Shown here piece by piece: positions 1 to 13,001 of a DNA stretch of 64,000 bases. The translations under genes were made by a program, and so were the position numbers. The notes beneath the pieces were generated by a model. The model was not told where the DNA came from, ran no database searches, and worked only from the letters and a program-made list of their open reading frames with translations. This stretch comes from Rhexocercosporidium sp. MPI-PUGE-AT-0058 (lineage: Eukaryota; Ascomycota; Leotiomycetes; Helotiales): assembly GCA_020746875.1 (NCBI GenBank), contig JAGTJL010000004.1, positions 2,728,001 through 2,792,000 on the forward strand, read 5' to 3'. Position 1 is the stretch's first letter. Each line of letters starts with the position of its first letter.

Positions 1-893
1 CCCGGAAAGTCTGCACATTACCTGTTGTACGGCTTGAGCTAATCTTGCTCACGGCCGCCACAAAGGGTGTGGTTGGACTGTCTTACTTTTTACTACCCTT
101 GGATGGTCTGGCGCTTCGAGTCATTTCGCTTTGGGAAAGAAACAGCGTCTGCTTGTGTGCTAGTTAGAGTGGTTGCACTTCTTGTAATTCTGCTCTGAGA
201 ATTGATAATGCTGGTGCTTAACGAGGGTTGTGTGTGGAGAGTGGTGTCTCTGGGTCGTGCATTGTGATAACTTAGGCATATATATAAATATGTTCTGAAA
301 AAGGAATTTAATAGAGAAGAGACGAAATAAGAATGAAGTGGACAATTGCTGCTAACTGCTGACTGCTGACTGCTGACTGGAGGAATAAATCATAGAATCA
401 AGGACACTTTGTACTTGTACCTAATGCCACGAAGGCAATGCGCCAACGAAGAAAAACATTCTGACAATGCCATCAATGAGTGAACGTTGGCTTCCAACAA
501 CAAGATTTTTTTAATTAACAATCGAAGATTGAAGATCAAGATACAAAGCGGCTTTCCCGCGTCGTTCAAAGTGATACAGGCTGGTGAAAAGACTAGAAAT
601 GTCAACAAAAAACACAATGACTCATTCAAAAAGAAATCTCAGAGGTAACAATGTTTCTTTGAACTCAGCTCTACACCAAGCTTGGTTTTTCTCCTCCTTG
701 CTGACCTCATTCTTCGTAGAAGATTATCGCGAAGGAAGATTTACGAGTCAGCCCTCGTTAGCTATCTCGGTTCCCGGTGTGACAGAGCAGAGCTCATCAG
801 ATAGAACCCTTGTCACATAACTCTACAGTGTAGACTTTGTCGCAAAAATTATTAGTACAAGGCTGATGACTGATCCTATCAACACCAATCAAT
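1..893. other. Gene-free left edge with a small tandem repeat
   Basis: No supported coding region. About 3.7 copies of a 7-bp unit (actgctg) lie at 355-380. An AT-rich TATA-like run lies near 278-292. The 3' untranslated region of the Hsp70-like gene probably reaches into the right end of this stretch. Confidence 0.5.
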
Positions 894-3002
894 CTAGAAA
901 TCCTCTTTGTACTCAGCCTCCACAGCAGCGAGAATCTCATCTCCGTACATAACAACAAAATCCAAGGAACCTTTACCCAAATGAATAAAGAGATCGAAAT
1001 TACAGTTTCGCCATTTCTGGCCTGTGAGAGGGTTTCGGTACGATTGTTCCATCCACAATTTGGTGCACGACACACTGTAATGGAGCTCGCACAACTCATG
1101 GACGTCTGAAAGAATGTCAGTAACAAAGCATTATTCAGTAAAGATCTATTATTTGTACATACTTTTGGTTTTCCGAGGCGGCGGTTTAGCTTCTTCGCAG
1201 CAGAATAACCCCGTCGAGAATTTTCTGTCACCTGCATCCCAGAATCCAACTTGAACACTGTCATACACTCGCCGAGCAAGCACACGGCCTTCTTCAATCT
1301 TGTCGCCCTATTTTCGGATCAGTATTTGCGCTTCACGTTCGCGAAAAATATCACTAACAATCTCAAGTATCCACATCATCTGATTCCTTGCTCTGTAAAT
1401 ACCCTCTGAGTCGTCCATAAAACGATCTTCAAGAAGATGCCGAGATGGATCAAAAGGAACTGATACTGGGAACCCGTAGCTGTATCTTGCAATCCTGGAT
1501 ACAACCTTCGGAGGACGACCAAGCGCACCGCCAATCCCCTCCAGACCTGCCAGAGTTGCCCCTCGACAAATGGATGACCATCTAAACATCGTCAGTCTAT
1601 ACCAGGCGTTTCACTTTGTATTCTGATATGACTTACGCTCCCTGTACTCTGAAGATGTGTGTTCCATCTGACTTATGACAATTCGCGACCCGATCGTGGA
1701 GGTATTTGCTTTCCCCAAATCCACCAACTAGCAAAATGGCCTTTTATGGTCAGCGAATGTCTTTGTTGACAAATCAAATTTGCACATACTTCAACGCTTT
1801 TGTTTTGCTTCTTGATCTGGGATATCTGGTTGGCGATTAGTGCTTCGATTTGTAAGAAAACATGGTCGAAGATGCCCTGTAACGCAGACCTAAATTGTCA
1901 ACCAGATGTCCCTACTGCTGGGATATGGACTTACTTCTTGAGTACAATCGTATTGTCATCAATATCATTCAGGGGGTCGTCCTCCACCCCGAAAAGGTCA
2001 ATTGTATGCACTTCGTTGCTTTTTTCGTTGAAGATGCGCTTGAGGGTCTGGTCGAACTCCATCATCATGTTTCGTTTTGAGGGCGGAGATAATACTGCGT
2101 ATTGATCTTTACCGACGAGTGTCTCGATGTAGTTCTGGAAGCCTATGTTGAGGTAGACAGACCCACACAGTCCACCTTCGCCCTTGACAGTCTCCTCGAT
2201 CTCAAGTGGGTGAAGCTTGTTGATCGTGTAGCTGATCAAGTCCACTGTGCCGCCTCCCGCGTCGCACACCACAAATGTATCTCCAACCTGGCCACTCGTC
2301 AGATGATTGATTTTGAATCTTCGCGAATGGCGAATAGCGGGGGAAAACTCACACCTAGAGATTCTTCATCTGCCTTGTCTCTGATAATTGAAAGTGCCGC
2401 TGCTTCAGGCTCAGTGATCATGGTAATGTTGTCAGGCATTCCCGCTAATAGAGCAGCCTTCTTGGTTTTGTCCTTTGCCGCATCGCTCCACATGGCGGGA
2501 ACAGTGATCACAACTTTTAGAGCATAGTCACGCTTCCAGTTATCCTCCTTGACTTCCTGCCTAATATCATCCATCGTATAATTCCATAAAACCTTTAAAT
2601 AGTCTGCGACGACCTCTTCGGGGGATTTGTTTAGTGACTTCAGCAATCTGCTTGCCTCCTTGACTTCTTTCACCTCATCGTTATACTTGTGGCTTGGTTC
2701 AAGCAGGATCTTGAACCATCTGAAGGTCTCGTCTTTGTCGCGATTTGAGTAGCCCCATCGCTCAACTTCTCCGTTGCAGTAGCTAATAGTCGAAGGCACT
2801 TTGTCGTTAGAAGAGTTCTTCGTCTTAGGATTTGGCCAGTTGGTGATGAGTCGGACATCTCGTCTCCCAGGATATGCCCACGAAACTCCAGAATAGCTGC
2901 GAGTCAAATTCACGTTACAACATGCATCGTCTCTGACACGAGAGGGTCTTACGTGGTACCAAAATCGATTCCAATCACAATGTCGGAACTCTTGTTATTC
3001 AT
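894..3002 (-). CDS. Hsp70-like (HSPA12-type) ATPase
   Basis: Spliced minus-strand gene. Exon 1 (3002-2953) encodes the start MNNKSSDIVIGIDFGTT, the phosphate-1 loop of the actin/Hsp70 ATPase fold. It is joined across an intron at 2897-2952 to YSGVSWAYPGR. Later exons carry ITVPAMWSDAAKDKT, EPEAAALSI and the phosphate-2 motif VCDAGGGTVDLISY (acceptor near 2288), then ILLVGGFGESKYL (the adenosine-binding GG), and the frame ends with EAEYKEDF. No substrate-binding domain or C-terminal EEVD is seen, so this is the divergent HSPA12-like class common in fungi rather than a canonical folding chaperone. About five or six introns are needed. An ATP-dependent regulatory or stress role is inferred; the client is unknown. 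It is divergent from the GTPase gene at 3820. Confidence 0.88.
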
Positions 3003-3819
3003 CTTGAAATCATGGAGCTCTGTGGTAGGAGCAACTGAGGAAAACGGGTAGGGTTGACGACGGAGGATGTCTTTACATGTGCTGCAGTTGTATTGGTTCT
3101 TTGAAGGATTAAGACAGGGAGGAGTTTAAAGACCCCTTTTCAGCCTTACAGCAGAAGGTCAGGCAGTATTGAACAAGAGTTTCATCATGAACTCCCCCAT
3201 CATTCCAATTTGTCTAGATGCACGCGAGCTGATAATAACCAACAGCCACCATGCAGTAAATAGTATTTTAGAACCATCTGTGACCATGCTGTACCTCAGC
3301 TGCGATTGCTTTTTCTATTCAGCTTTTGCTGTTCAAGTCGTCTCGACCTACCGGATTTTAACTGTAACCCCATTCTCTTCTTGTCGCACAATTGCGAGAC
3401 TAGGTGGCTGTTTGGAAAGGTGGACAAGTCGCAACACATGGAAGGCCAACTAAGACATGTGGAGCCTCATGGTTCCAAGAAGGGCTAAATACTCAGTTGA
3501 TTTTAGTATTTATACAGAGGTTCTTCGCGATTGGCGGATCGTTGTGTGATAGTGGCGGTACTCGGCTCAGCCACGTCCTGCAAGTGTCCCGAGTGTCTGC
3601 CGCTGCAGGACTTCAGGGTCACAACGAGGCTCTAGGTGGATTTTCAGGGTCAAACCGGGGCCGCAGTCGTTCGTGCATCGTACTCCGCAAAGTCTCACTT
3701 ACTCAGAACTTCTATTTCTGGCTCCATCAACGTGTATACTGATCTATTACTTTCATCTCAAAGTCAATACTATTCAATCACTTCAAAACATCAAATACAA
3801 GCCAGATTCATCTAAAATT
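3003..3819. promoter_or_regulatory. Shared divergent upstream region of Hsp70-like and GTPase genes
   Basis: This 0.8 kb stretch separates two head-to-head genes and must hold both promoters. I see only short open frames without family motifs and no confident TATA or operator. Coordinated expression of the pair is an inference from the layout. Confidence 0.4.
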
Positions 3820-4951
3820 ATGGCAGACAGTTCAAAACCAAGTGACGCCAACATGATACTGGTCATGGGTGTTACGGGATCTGGAAAGAGCTATTTGATC
3901 AACCAGCTTGCCGGCAGAAAAGTGGCTATGGAGAGTGCCGAACTCGACTCTTGTGAGTATTTCGAAAACCCGTCACCTCAGGTATCACGTCCAAAATTAT
4001 CAGTACTATCGTGATCACATCTCTAATCTAGTTTCAGGTACTGCCATTTGCCAAGCGATTCCCGTCGAGATCGGCCGAACAAAGGTTCTGCTGATCGACA
4101 CACCCGGCTTTGATGACAGCAAGCGAACCGATGTGGATATCCTCACCGAAATATCTAAGCTGCTCGCAGCACAGTATAAATTAGGTGTCAGCCTGAAAGG
4201 CATAATCTACCTCCACCGAATCACGGATAATCGTTACCAGGGGTCATCGGTTCGAACCCTCGACGTCTTCAGGGAAATATGCGGCGAAAAGGCTTTGAGA
4301 AATGTCATCTTAGCGTCTACCAGATGGGACAAAGTGCAAGAGCATGAGGGGGCAGCAAGAGAAACACAGCTTCGTGAAAAGTTTTGGTCATACATGCTTG
4401 ACCATGGATCGAAGATGACACGATATTATGGCGATCGAGACTCGGCACACGCAATGATCAGTCAACTTCTCGGAAGCGGCAACGTTGTTCTTGACATCCA
4501 AAGGCAATTGGTGGACGAAGGAAAGAGTTTGGACGAAACAACAGCTGGAGCTTTGGTCAACGGCAACATCTCAGATGCGATCAAAAGATCCAACGCGGAG
4601 ATCGAGCTCCTCCAGCGCCAACTTCGAGAAAGTAGCAATGCAATGCGACAGAAGCTGGAAGATGATAGGAAGAGAGAGGAGACATTCATAAGGCAGGCAA
4701 GGCATGACCAGGTAAGTCTTCAGGCCTACGTGGGACAAGAGGTGCAGGACGAGATGAGCGTTGAAATGGGTCGGAGGAAGAAGAAGAGCAAGAGCCTGGG
4801 CATCATCATGCCACTTCTTCCTGCTGCACTTTCAATCCTGGGGATGTTCGTGGGAGTACCATCAAGTGTCACGGGGCTTTTTTCATCCTGGATTCTCGGC
4901 GAGGAGGGTGATGGTGGGATTTTCAACGAACTTTCTGAGATATTTGCTTAG
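3820..4951 (+). CDS. P-loop GTPase with C-terminal membrane segment
   Basis: Two exons. The ATG at 3820 opens MADSSKPSDANMILVMG and the Walker A loop GVTGSGKS. An intron at 3953-4037 (GTGAGT...TTTCAG) joins codons in phase to SCTAICQAIPVEIG. The G3 motif is DTPGFDD, and TRWDKV fills the G4 position (NKxD-like). This matches the AIG1/septin-like 'G-domain' GTPases that are abundant in filamentous fungi. After the G domain, a coiled-coil stretch (around SNAEIELLQRQLRES) leads to a basic patch RRKKKSK. A hydrophobic segment (IIMPLLPAALSILGMFVGV) near the C-terminus suggests membrane anchoring. The product is about 350 residues. The target membrane and effector are unknown. Confidence 0.85.
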
Positions 4952-5938
4952 GATCCAAGGGCTAAGGCTCTACAGCTCTTTCGTATGGTAGAAAAGTTGA
5001 AGATGGGGAACGTATGAATACTGGGGGACCGTGGCGACAAGGGCTTAATATTTTCTGCCATGAGTCTTTTGTCTTGCAAGTTGAAACTCGTCGGTGACAG
5101 AAAAATCCATTATTTGTTGTTGTTGAGGAATATGAGGCCCTCTCATATTTCCTACGGTGCTGTCCTACCTTAATCTACATCCTACCATTCTACGCCCCCG
5201 AAAGAAATCAACTCAACATTAAGTTAATTCACGTCAAAACTTCGAGAGAGATATGAACATCAGTCTAGCGGATAGGTGTATACTCGTTGTAGGCTGAATC
5301 TAGGGCGGGTGCGCTTCGAATCCTTCAATATTGCGCAGTACAGATTTTCGAAGCAGATCCAATGACTCTGTAAAGTTTAGTTAACTGCAACACAGATTTA
5401 CCCGTCATGTATTACATTGAGCACTTTTTGGCTTTCGTAAAATCGTGCCGGGCGTTCAAGTGAAACAGTGTGTGTATGACCCGGTGACACAGCATGGTCC
5501 AGAATAAGAAGAAAGAAAACGCGGAGCCTCAGCTGAAGTCGAGTATTGCTTTTTTGGCGCTTACAAACAAGTTTTATGGGTAGTTATCAAATGCACCGGT
5601 GCACATTTTCTGAATTAGGAAGACTACAGGAGGTGCGGCTGAGCCTGAAGCCGAATTAGACAAAATATCGCATTGCACACCTGCAAGCCACAATTATGCT
5701 TCACATCTGTGGTGCTACCACTTAGACACACAAGTTAGAGCTGGAAAATACGAAGCTGAGGACCAGGCAAGAGGCGCGACGAATTACCTTGAGGAAGGAA
5801 ATCAGGTATCCAGAAGATCTGATCAGGTCAGCCTCTTGTCCCGCTCACTTCTGAACCTACCCCTGAGCTTTTGTTACAAGATTTTCCCAGAATCTCACAA
5901 ACTCAATAAAGCCAGATCTCAGTACAGGATACAAAATC
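4952..5938. other. Intergenic, nothing recognised
   Basis: About 1 kb without a supported gene. It holds the 3' end of the GTPase transcript and the promoter of the next gene. Confidence 0.4.
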
Positions 5939-7776
5939 ATGGATTCAGTTTCTACAAGCTCTACTGGACTCCCAAAGTCACGGTCCAACATGGAAGGACC
6001 CCCCGGCGATACTTCGGAACGTGGGTTTCAATCAGAAAGTGGAAGAAATCCTGGAGCAAGTGCTCGAAATCGGGGAATGCAGAATGATCAGTCCAGATAC
6101 GGTCCTCCGCCGCAAGATAATTACAGTTGGTACCAAGTCCTTAACTGTTAGAACGCAACTAAAATAGGATACAGGTCGACAAAACGATCGTTCAGGAGGC
6201 TCAGTATTTTCCAAGATATCAGCATGGATGCCTCAGCCGTCTTTCCATGCCGACAACTATCTATCGACAGAACATGAGGACAGAACCGAAAGATATCGGC
6301 GAGAGCGAAATGAAGCTAGAAGACTGACTGACTCTCTGAGTGCCAAAGTCAGCAAGCTAGAGAAAGAATTGTCAGTTCAGCACGAGGCTGTCTATGAAAC
6401 GAAGGAATCTGCCACTCGGGTTCGCCTAGCGATGCAAGACAAAGAGCTTTTTATTGGACCCCAAGCACTTGACAGGGTCATTCAAGAGCAATTCATTACC
6501 ATCTTCAAGAATGTCCGGACTTCATCTCGTTTCTTGGGTGGAGGGGAGTCGGTCAATCTTGCATCACTCAAGCCGGAGGTTAGAAAGCAGTTCGACACAA
6601 TTGCTCCTGGACTTGATGATGGAGGTCTGAGCAAGATCTTGGATGGCAAGTCTACGAGGCGATATTTCTTGCAGGGTTGGATCGCATTGGTCATGACTGA
6701 AAGACTGTTTCCTACGTTGCCTGACGAGCAGTATCCCGGAGCCGAGACCAAGGATTTGTGGCTCGAAGAGCCTCGTGCAGGCGACCTTTGGTCGCTTGAA
6801 AAAGTGCTCGCTAACACAGGTAAGCGAAAACCCCTGTTATATGCTTGGTTTAATGTAACAGCTTACTGATGGCATTTAGCTGTTGCTCCCAGGGATTTCA
6901 ATGACTGGCGAGCATACAGCGCTACTTTATTGTGGAAGTCTCGGACTTCCGATGATCTACCAGCTTCTACTCATGAGTATCTGTGGAAGTTGTGTAGTGA
7001 GGTCATGTCGACTGCAGGCTTGTGGTGCCCCGCTCCACATGACCAACAGAAAATGGCCTCCGAACTCTTGAATATCTTCTCGGATGCTGTTCATTTTGTG
7101 AGACTGCTTCGGACCCAGAGGGCTCAATGGTCCCTACGGTTTCCCAAACCGTACAGCAATGCACCAATAAGTCCACTCCAACAAGGAGGACCCAGTGAGT
7201 GTTTGCGTCTTTGGTTCTTCTTGCAACGTCAAGCTGACTCGATCAGACTACTTCGATTCCAAACCTCAGTCAAGGATCATGTTTGACCCATACACGATGC
7301 GAAGCATAGCACCACATGACGACGACGAAAGAACGGACAATAAATTCGTTCAAATATTCATCACACCTGCTTTATTCAAGCGAGGGGATACCGACGGAGA
7401 AAAATTCGACGTTTTTTCCTGCATCGATGCAAGTGTGATCATGTGGGCAGAGTTCCCAAAACACTGTCCTCCGCCCCCACAGAGCCCTCCAACCACGAAG
7501 AAGCCTTTGCCACCGCCTCGAAGCATGTCTGGTATTGCCGGTCCAGAAAGCAGTAGAGGTTTGGATCTCGAAGAAGACTTTGATGTTGTTTCCGAGCCTC
7601 GTGACATGGGGAGAGAAGAGTTTTTTGATGTTGTGGATACTCGAGGGCCACAGCCTGAGAGTCCAAGAAAGACCTTCCCAAAAGAGTTGTCTGATGAAGG
7701 AAGACCAAGAAGTGGAACTGTTGAGAGCTTGAAAAAAGTGTATCAGGACCACAAGCCTTCCTCTCAATTCTCGTAG
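5939..7776 (+). CDS. Unrecognised protein with coiled coil and proline-rich tail
   Basis: Four exons. The ATG at 5939 opens a Ser/Pro/Gly-rich disordered N-terminus ending near PPPQDNYS. The first intron ends at about 6174 but its donor is uncertain (6126 gives a phase-consistent join). The long central exon starts with a charged coiled coil (DRTERYRRERNEARRLTDSL, KVSKLEKELS) and continues into a globular part with FLGGGESVNLASL and YFLQGWIALVMTERLFP. An intron near 6820-6878 joins to APRDFNDWRAYSATLLW. A last intron near 7193-7246 joins to DYFDSKPQSRIMFDPY. The C-terminus is disordered and proline/acid-rich. No enzyme motif, signal peptide or membrane segment is visible. It looks like a lineage-specific fungal protein of about 530 residues; function unknown. 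Confidence 0.7.
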
Positions 7777-8059
7777 GAGGCAAGCTTGGGCTGGGCGATT
7801 TCATTTTCCGTTTCGCGGACTGGATCATTCTAAGTTAGTCAAGTAGGAAAGCAAAATCTGATACACTTATTACTTATTTTGGTGGGTATGGTATGAAAAT
7901 ACCTAGATGAAACATGTCATATGATATTCTGTGCCGACACCCCCTATTTCCCTCGCTTGATCATGAGTAAAAATCAACAAAAGCAGGCCTCGGCTAGCCA
8001 ATGGGTGCCTAATACATCACGTACACGCCAGAGTATGGATTTTCGAGTCTTGTTTTACT

Positions 8060-11000
8060 CTAGGCGACCTTCGAGATCTTCTCCTCACCCTCCTCACTCT
8101 CCGCAGACTCTCTCCTCCTCCTCAATCCAAAACAGCTCCCCGTGACGTTAAACGACAACTTCGATGCCACATCCTCTCTATCCCCCACATCAGATCCCTT
8201 CTTGATCTTAGTAGGGCGACCCCATCTCTCCCGCCTAAAACGTTCCCACTGATCGATAAGGTTTTCCAAACTCAAAGCCAACGCATAAGTACCCAAGATA
8301 AACACAACTGTCAAAATCGCAAATCCGTTGTTCCCAGCAGTATTCATGAAAGTGGCATGTTCTATTGAAAATAGACCCTGTGATATGTCAGTGGGTTTTC
8401 TATAAACGCAATCTCGGGGAGAACTGTAACCCAGAGAGGCTTGCTGTGATAAATCCAAGCGGCAGATACGCGATGGTGATATACGTTAGTATTCTGATAT
8501 TGTTCCCTTGCTTGATCGTAGTTTTGCTATCTCGAAGTGCCGTCTGACTATCTTCGACATTGGTAACCGTAGATATCTATATCTTGTCAGTACACTGCAC
8601 CTATCAGCAAGATTTCTGGAGGCAAGCTTACACCATCGCGAAGTCCAGTGACTTGACTTATTTTTAGCTGCGTTCGGATTTGGACATCAGATAACATGCC
8701 ATGTCGCTTCTCAAATTCCTCGATGACGTTATTGTATTCTTGCAGAAGATCGACATGCTGTTGTGCGGCTTCCTGTTTTCGGGAATTAGTATCATGTAAC
8801 TAGGGTCAGGGGTACCTAGTCTCATACCTGCTTCACGGCCCGCTCCATGGCCTCCTGAGCTTTCTGTATCTGCGACAATGATGCAGATAGCCTATCGTTG
8901 AATACACGAAGGGCTTCAAGACCCCAGAGCATCTTCTTCAGTCGATTCACGGCTTCGCTTGTACCCCACTCCAGGCCCTCGAGCAGGACTTTCTCCTATT
9001 CCACATCGTCAGCAAGCACCAACTTCCAAAAGTGGGGAAGTCTGTACACCTAATCCAACAATGATGTCCAACCTTGAAAGAATCATTTCATACTCCCCAG
9101 CCAATTTCTCACACAGATGTCCCAGCAAAATCAAGAAGACCAAACACCTCCCACAAGCCTGCTGATGTATAAACTTCTGCAATACCCCAGGCAGACCATC
9201 TATTGGTGGTGTGATGGACTCTGCATCGGTGAGGGAAGACCAGATCGAACATATCCATAGATAACCAGCTGGGTCTCCAGTGATGACCAAAGAAGAGCAT
9301 CGCTCTTCCACAATATCACTCGCTTCGAGTGATGCAATGTTCTTGCGAAGTGTAGTCCCAAATCCGAGTCTAGCGATACTGATAGGTGGGAAGTCGCCGT
9401 TATTTCTGTTCTCTTTGAACATTTGCACATGTGCTTGTGAAAGGCTGACAGGTCGAATGCTCCAGCTGGAAGGATTTCTGTTAGTGGTGATGCTTCCATA
9501 CACAAAAAGTAAAACGCCGTAAGGGACAAATTGTTTCCTGGCTGAGAGCTAAGGAGATAAACCACTCACTGAGATATTGTAATGCTTGTAGTCCACATAG
9601 TCGATTCTCGGCTTTCTGTGAACCTAGAGATGGACCCGAAGTAGCTGTCAAACGCGTCAAGTCCATCGGGATGAAACATGTATATAAAGGATCCGACAAG
9701 AGCAGGTGTGCATTTCTCCGCGAATCTACATGCTCATTCATCAGCCGAGGACTGTCTCGAATATTTATCTGGGGCTATGGAGTGGCTACTCACAAGATAC
9801 GATGCTTGGCTCCAACATCAACCAGCTGTTCGTTTTAGCAAGTCTTTTCAAACTAGGTGCAGGGTAACACTCACGCTATCATTTAGTCGACCAAGTAAAT
9901 TTCTGCGATAGGACTCCAATTGATCGTAGTTATATGAATCTGTGGCCTGCTTGACGGCAACAATACGTGGACTCCTCTGCCCTTCCCCAGCACTATGTCG
10001 TCCTGTTTCAAGCAGGTGAGGTCGTTCCGCAGCTACCATACTTTGCAGCGTAATGTCTCTGGATTTGAAAGTAAAATTCTTTGTGAGATGTAGGTCGAAA
10101 ACACTCAGGAACTGCATTTCCGCAGCCGGAATTTTGCTCTTGATGTTCTCAGGTGTGTAAGTGGCGTCGTTGATGATATCCATGCGCTCGCGACTGGCGA
10201 GATATCGTCGGACGTCTTTGCGGAGTGGTACGTCTTTTGTTTGTTTTGCTTGATACATGTCCGGTGTGTCTTGCAGAGATTGCACCCACCAATCCTACTG
10301 CGTGTCAGTTCTGGATTTGTGTTGGGCGAGTTTTTAGTTCCTTACCGGATGATATAACTTCCCTGGCTTACAAGATACCCAATCGAAAGCCTTCACTGAG
10401 ACGTTGCCTGCGATGTCTTCCTGCACGAGTAGCTGTCGCATCTGTAGCAGGTGCTCTTTACTTGAGTCCTCCTGCAGTTTCTTCATCTGCAAAAGAATGT
10501 CGCGAATAGAATCTTCCTGTGTTGGGTCCGGTATGGCGTCCGAATTCCGCCTCTGAATGGATGGTGGTTCTTCAATATTATGAATAGAATGACCCAATTC
10601 ATCGGCCGCTGCTTCGGATATGGCAGACTTCAATTTCCCTACATGATTTGAGTAATTGGACATCGCAAAAAGTCGTCAGGGACGGGGAATCCATTACCTT
10701 CAAATCTTAAGTCAATCAAGGTAGCACAAATCACACTGACAGGCTCTAAATCCCACCACTTCCCAACCATATTGCCGTCAGCACGATCCCACGAAGTCAT
10801 GAACGAGTAATCCGACATGAGGAATTCGAACAATCTATCTCTAGCAGCCTTGATGCTGGCGTCGTCTGCTACTTTTAAAAACCCCTGGTGGTTTGTGCAA
10901 AGAAGCTCCCAAGGACCGTTAGACATCACTCTTGAACCTTTCCACGTCTTCGGTCCTGCATTGAATCTCGTCGTGCGCTGCCTTTGCAAGATTCTCTTGC

Positions 11001-13001
11001 GAGTCTGTAGAGCGCGAGATGTGGCCAAACTTGAAGTGAACGGCGTCGGGATGGCATCTAGACCGAGCTCCTCCCCTAGGAGTAGTACCCGATCTAGTTC
11101 TTCCTGCTCGATGGAATAGGACTCAACCTGAGCTGTCTTTAAGCGGGAGACATACTTCTCGAATTTCTGTTGTGTTCTGACAACCTCTTGGCGATCGAGA
11201 TCCGATAGTGTAAACGCATCGACAGGGTTTCCACTTTTGTCTACCCCAAACTGCTCGTTGCAAATCAAAAACAGGCAGCTCAGGTGAAGCCATTGTAAGA
11301 CATCGTTCTTCGGAGTAGGCTCTTTATCTCGTGATGCACGTTTCTGCACCGCTTCGTAGGCACGTCTCAACTTCGGCAAGAGGACTTTTGACTTGAAGTC
11401 ATCTGGTGCTGCTTGTGGGCAATGTTTCATCACATACCAGACTGCAAGAGTCGCATAGCAAGCCTGATTGTATGATTGATCACTATGCATACGTACTCGA
11501 TTTTGTTCGCATCTTTCAAGTCGCCTCGATGGATGTGTTTCCATATCAGGTGGTGGCTCGTCACTCCTGAGCGCAAGTAGTAGTCGCCGAGGCTTCATGT
11601 CGGTGTTGATCAGCCAGACCAAACTGGATCTGATGAATTGTAAAAGTTTGCTAAGGTAGGCAGCACGCATATCATTCAGAGGTTGATGCCGCTCGAATAG
11701 ATCTGGTTCCATGTGTCGACTGCCGATAAAGTTGTAGGCCTTCACGAGTAGGCGGATTTGGAAACTTGGGCCATGTCAGTAATTTTCTCCATCGAGCGGA
11801 ATAAGTTTCTTACAAGCTACTTTGAACATCGATATACTGAGGGGTCATGATATTGCGGATAAGAGCAATTTCGTCATGGTCGACAGGGTGTCTGGACGGT
11901 TGAGGCACAGGAACAGAGCAAACACCAAGAATCTGCTCCACGCCTCGACCGATAACACAAAAGTCAACGGCCTCGCTAGCTTCATAATTCGGCGAACACA
12001 GTGCAGTCCACAAACGATCCGTCATGTTGAGAGAGGTATTGCATGTCCCAAGATGTTCCTCTAGATTCGTGAACGTCGCCATACTGAGTCCGGCGGGGTC
12101 AGCATCTATAGCTCGCAATGCGTAAGTTGAGACAATAATGACCGGCTCGCCGTCTCGAAGTTCAATCTCATGAGTAGACGAAATATCGACTTCCGTGCCG
12201 CTGACCTCGTCATGATCAAGCCCATGCAAAGCAGCGCTGATGTCTTGTCGCATACCATCAATGAAAAGATTCATCTCTAGCTTCTTCTGATACCTGTTAC
12301 TGAGGCAGACCAGTTCATTTCCCGAGCTCAAATGGAAAATATCTGCGTCAGGTGGTCCCCTATTGGAGCAAGGACAGCCAAATTGCACCACACCTCCAAT
12401 CTTCAATTCAACGGTCTTCATCTCGGATCCATTCGCAGAATCATAGTCACTCAACGAGCTCTCATGACCCCACTTCAACCGAATGACTTGGACTAGAACC
12501 CCATCCCTCACAAAAGAGATCTGCTCATAACTCCCACTGCTCACATCCAACTCATCGTTCCTCTCTATCAGCTCATACTTGGTATAGGGCCATCTAAGAT
12601 TCACCCATCCCTGGGCTAGACGTTCTCCCAGCTCCAATTCCGAAACATTTTCGGCTTTGTAGAGCCGAGTTCCGAAGGTACCTTTGTTGCCAGAATCATC
12701 TCGTCGTTGACATCTGGAAAGAATAGCATCGGGATTATTGGGGAACTGGCCTCTCACGAACACAATTCCGCACGTGTCGTCAGGAGCTGTGAGTTGCAAA
12801 AGCTCGTGCCAGTCTGTGATGGAAGCAGTGTGCCCCTCTGACCCGAAGTCGGTGGACTTAGCTGGGTTGGATGCTTCACAGGTCGTGAAGCATTGGGCTA
12901 GATGAATCACTTAGATATAGCCCTTTGATAAGGGTATGGAAGGAAAGCTCACATTTCTGGAGGTCAGCAAGCCACTCGAAGTCGATGGAGCGGAGATCCA
13001 T
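8060..13001 (-). CDS. Very large CorA-like membrane protein
   Basis: One long multi-intron gene. The ATG at 13001 gives MDLRSIDFEWLADLQK, spliced to SQCFTTCEASN. An intron at 10639-10697 (GTAATG...CTGAC...TAG) joins DLRFEG to KLKSAISEAA and removes a false stop, so this is one gene, not two. The middle contains HRIL joined to FAEKCTPALVGSFIY and FDSYFGSIS. The C-terminal third has a long helix rich in Glu/Gln, then two membrane segments: NIRILTYITIAYLPLGFIT and FAILTVVFILGTYALALS. This helix-plus-two-TM arrangement is that of CorA-like transporters. The diagnostic GMN after TM1 is absent (GLFSIEH instead), so Mg2+ transport is doubtful. Length is roughly 1,350-1,450 residues, far longer than bacterial CorA (about 320). 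The intron at 8378-8444 is GC-AG. Function of the long N-terminal region is unknown. Confidence 0.78.
8378..8444 (-). other. GC-AG intron in the CorA-like gene
   Basis: Reading the minus strand, ATC ACA is followed by GCAAGC and the next exon begins GGTCTA after ...CTGACATATCACAG. No GT donor restores the frame here. The GC donor gives FIT joined to GLFSIEH, in frame with both flanking membrane segments, and a CTGAC branch point sits 15 nt upstream of the acceptor. Confidence 0.7.

Noticed and set aside
4240..4260. GGTTCGAACCC box-B-like sequence
   Set aside because: It lies inside the GTPase coding exon (SSVRTLDV region); no tRNA structure.
10639..10697. Apparent end of one gene and start of another overlapping by 25 nt on the minus strand
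   Set aside because: A 59-nt intron (GTAATG...CTGAC...TAG) joins DLRFEG to KLKSAI in phase, so it is one gene.
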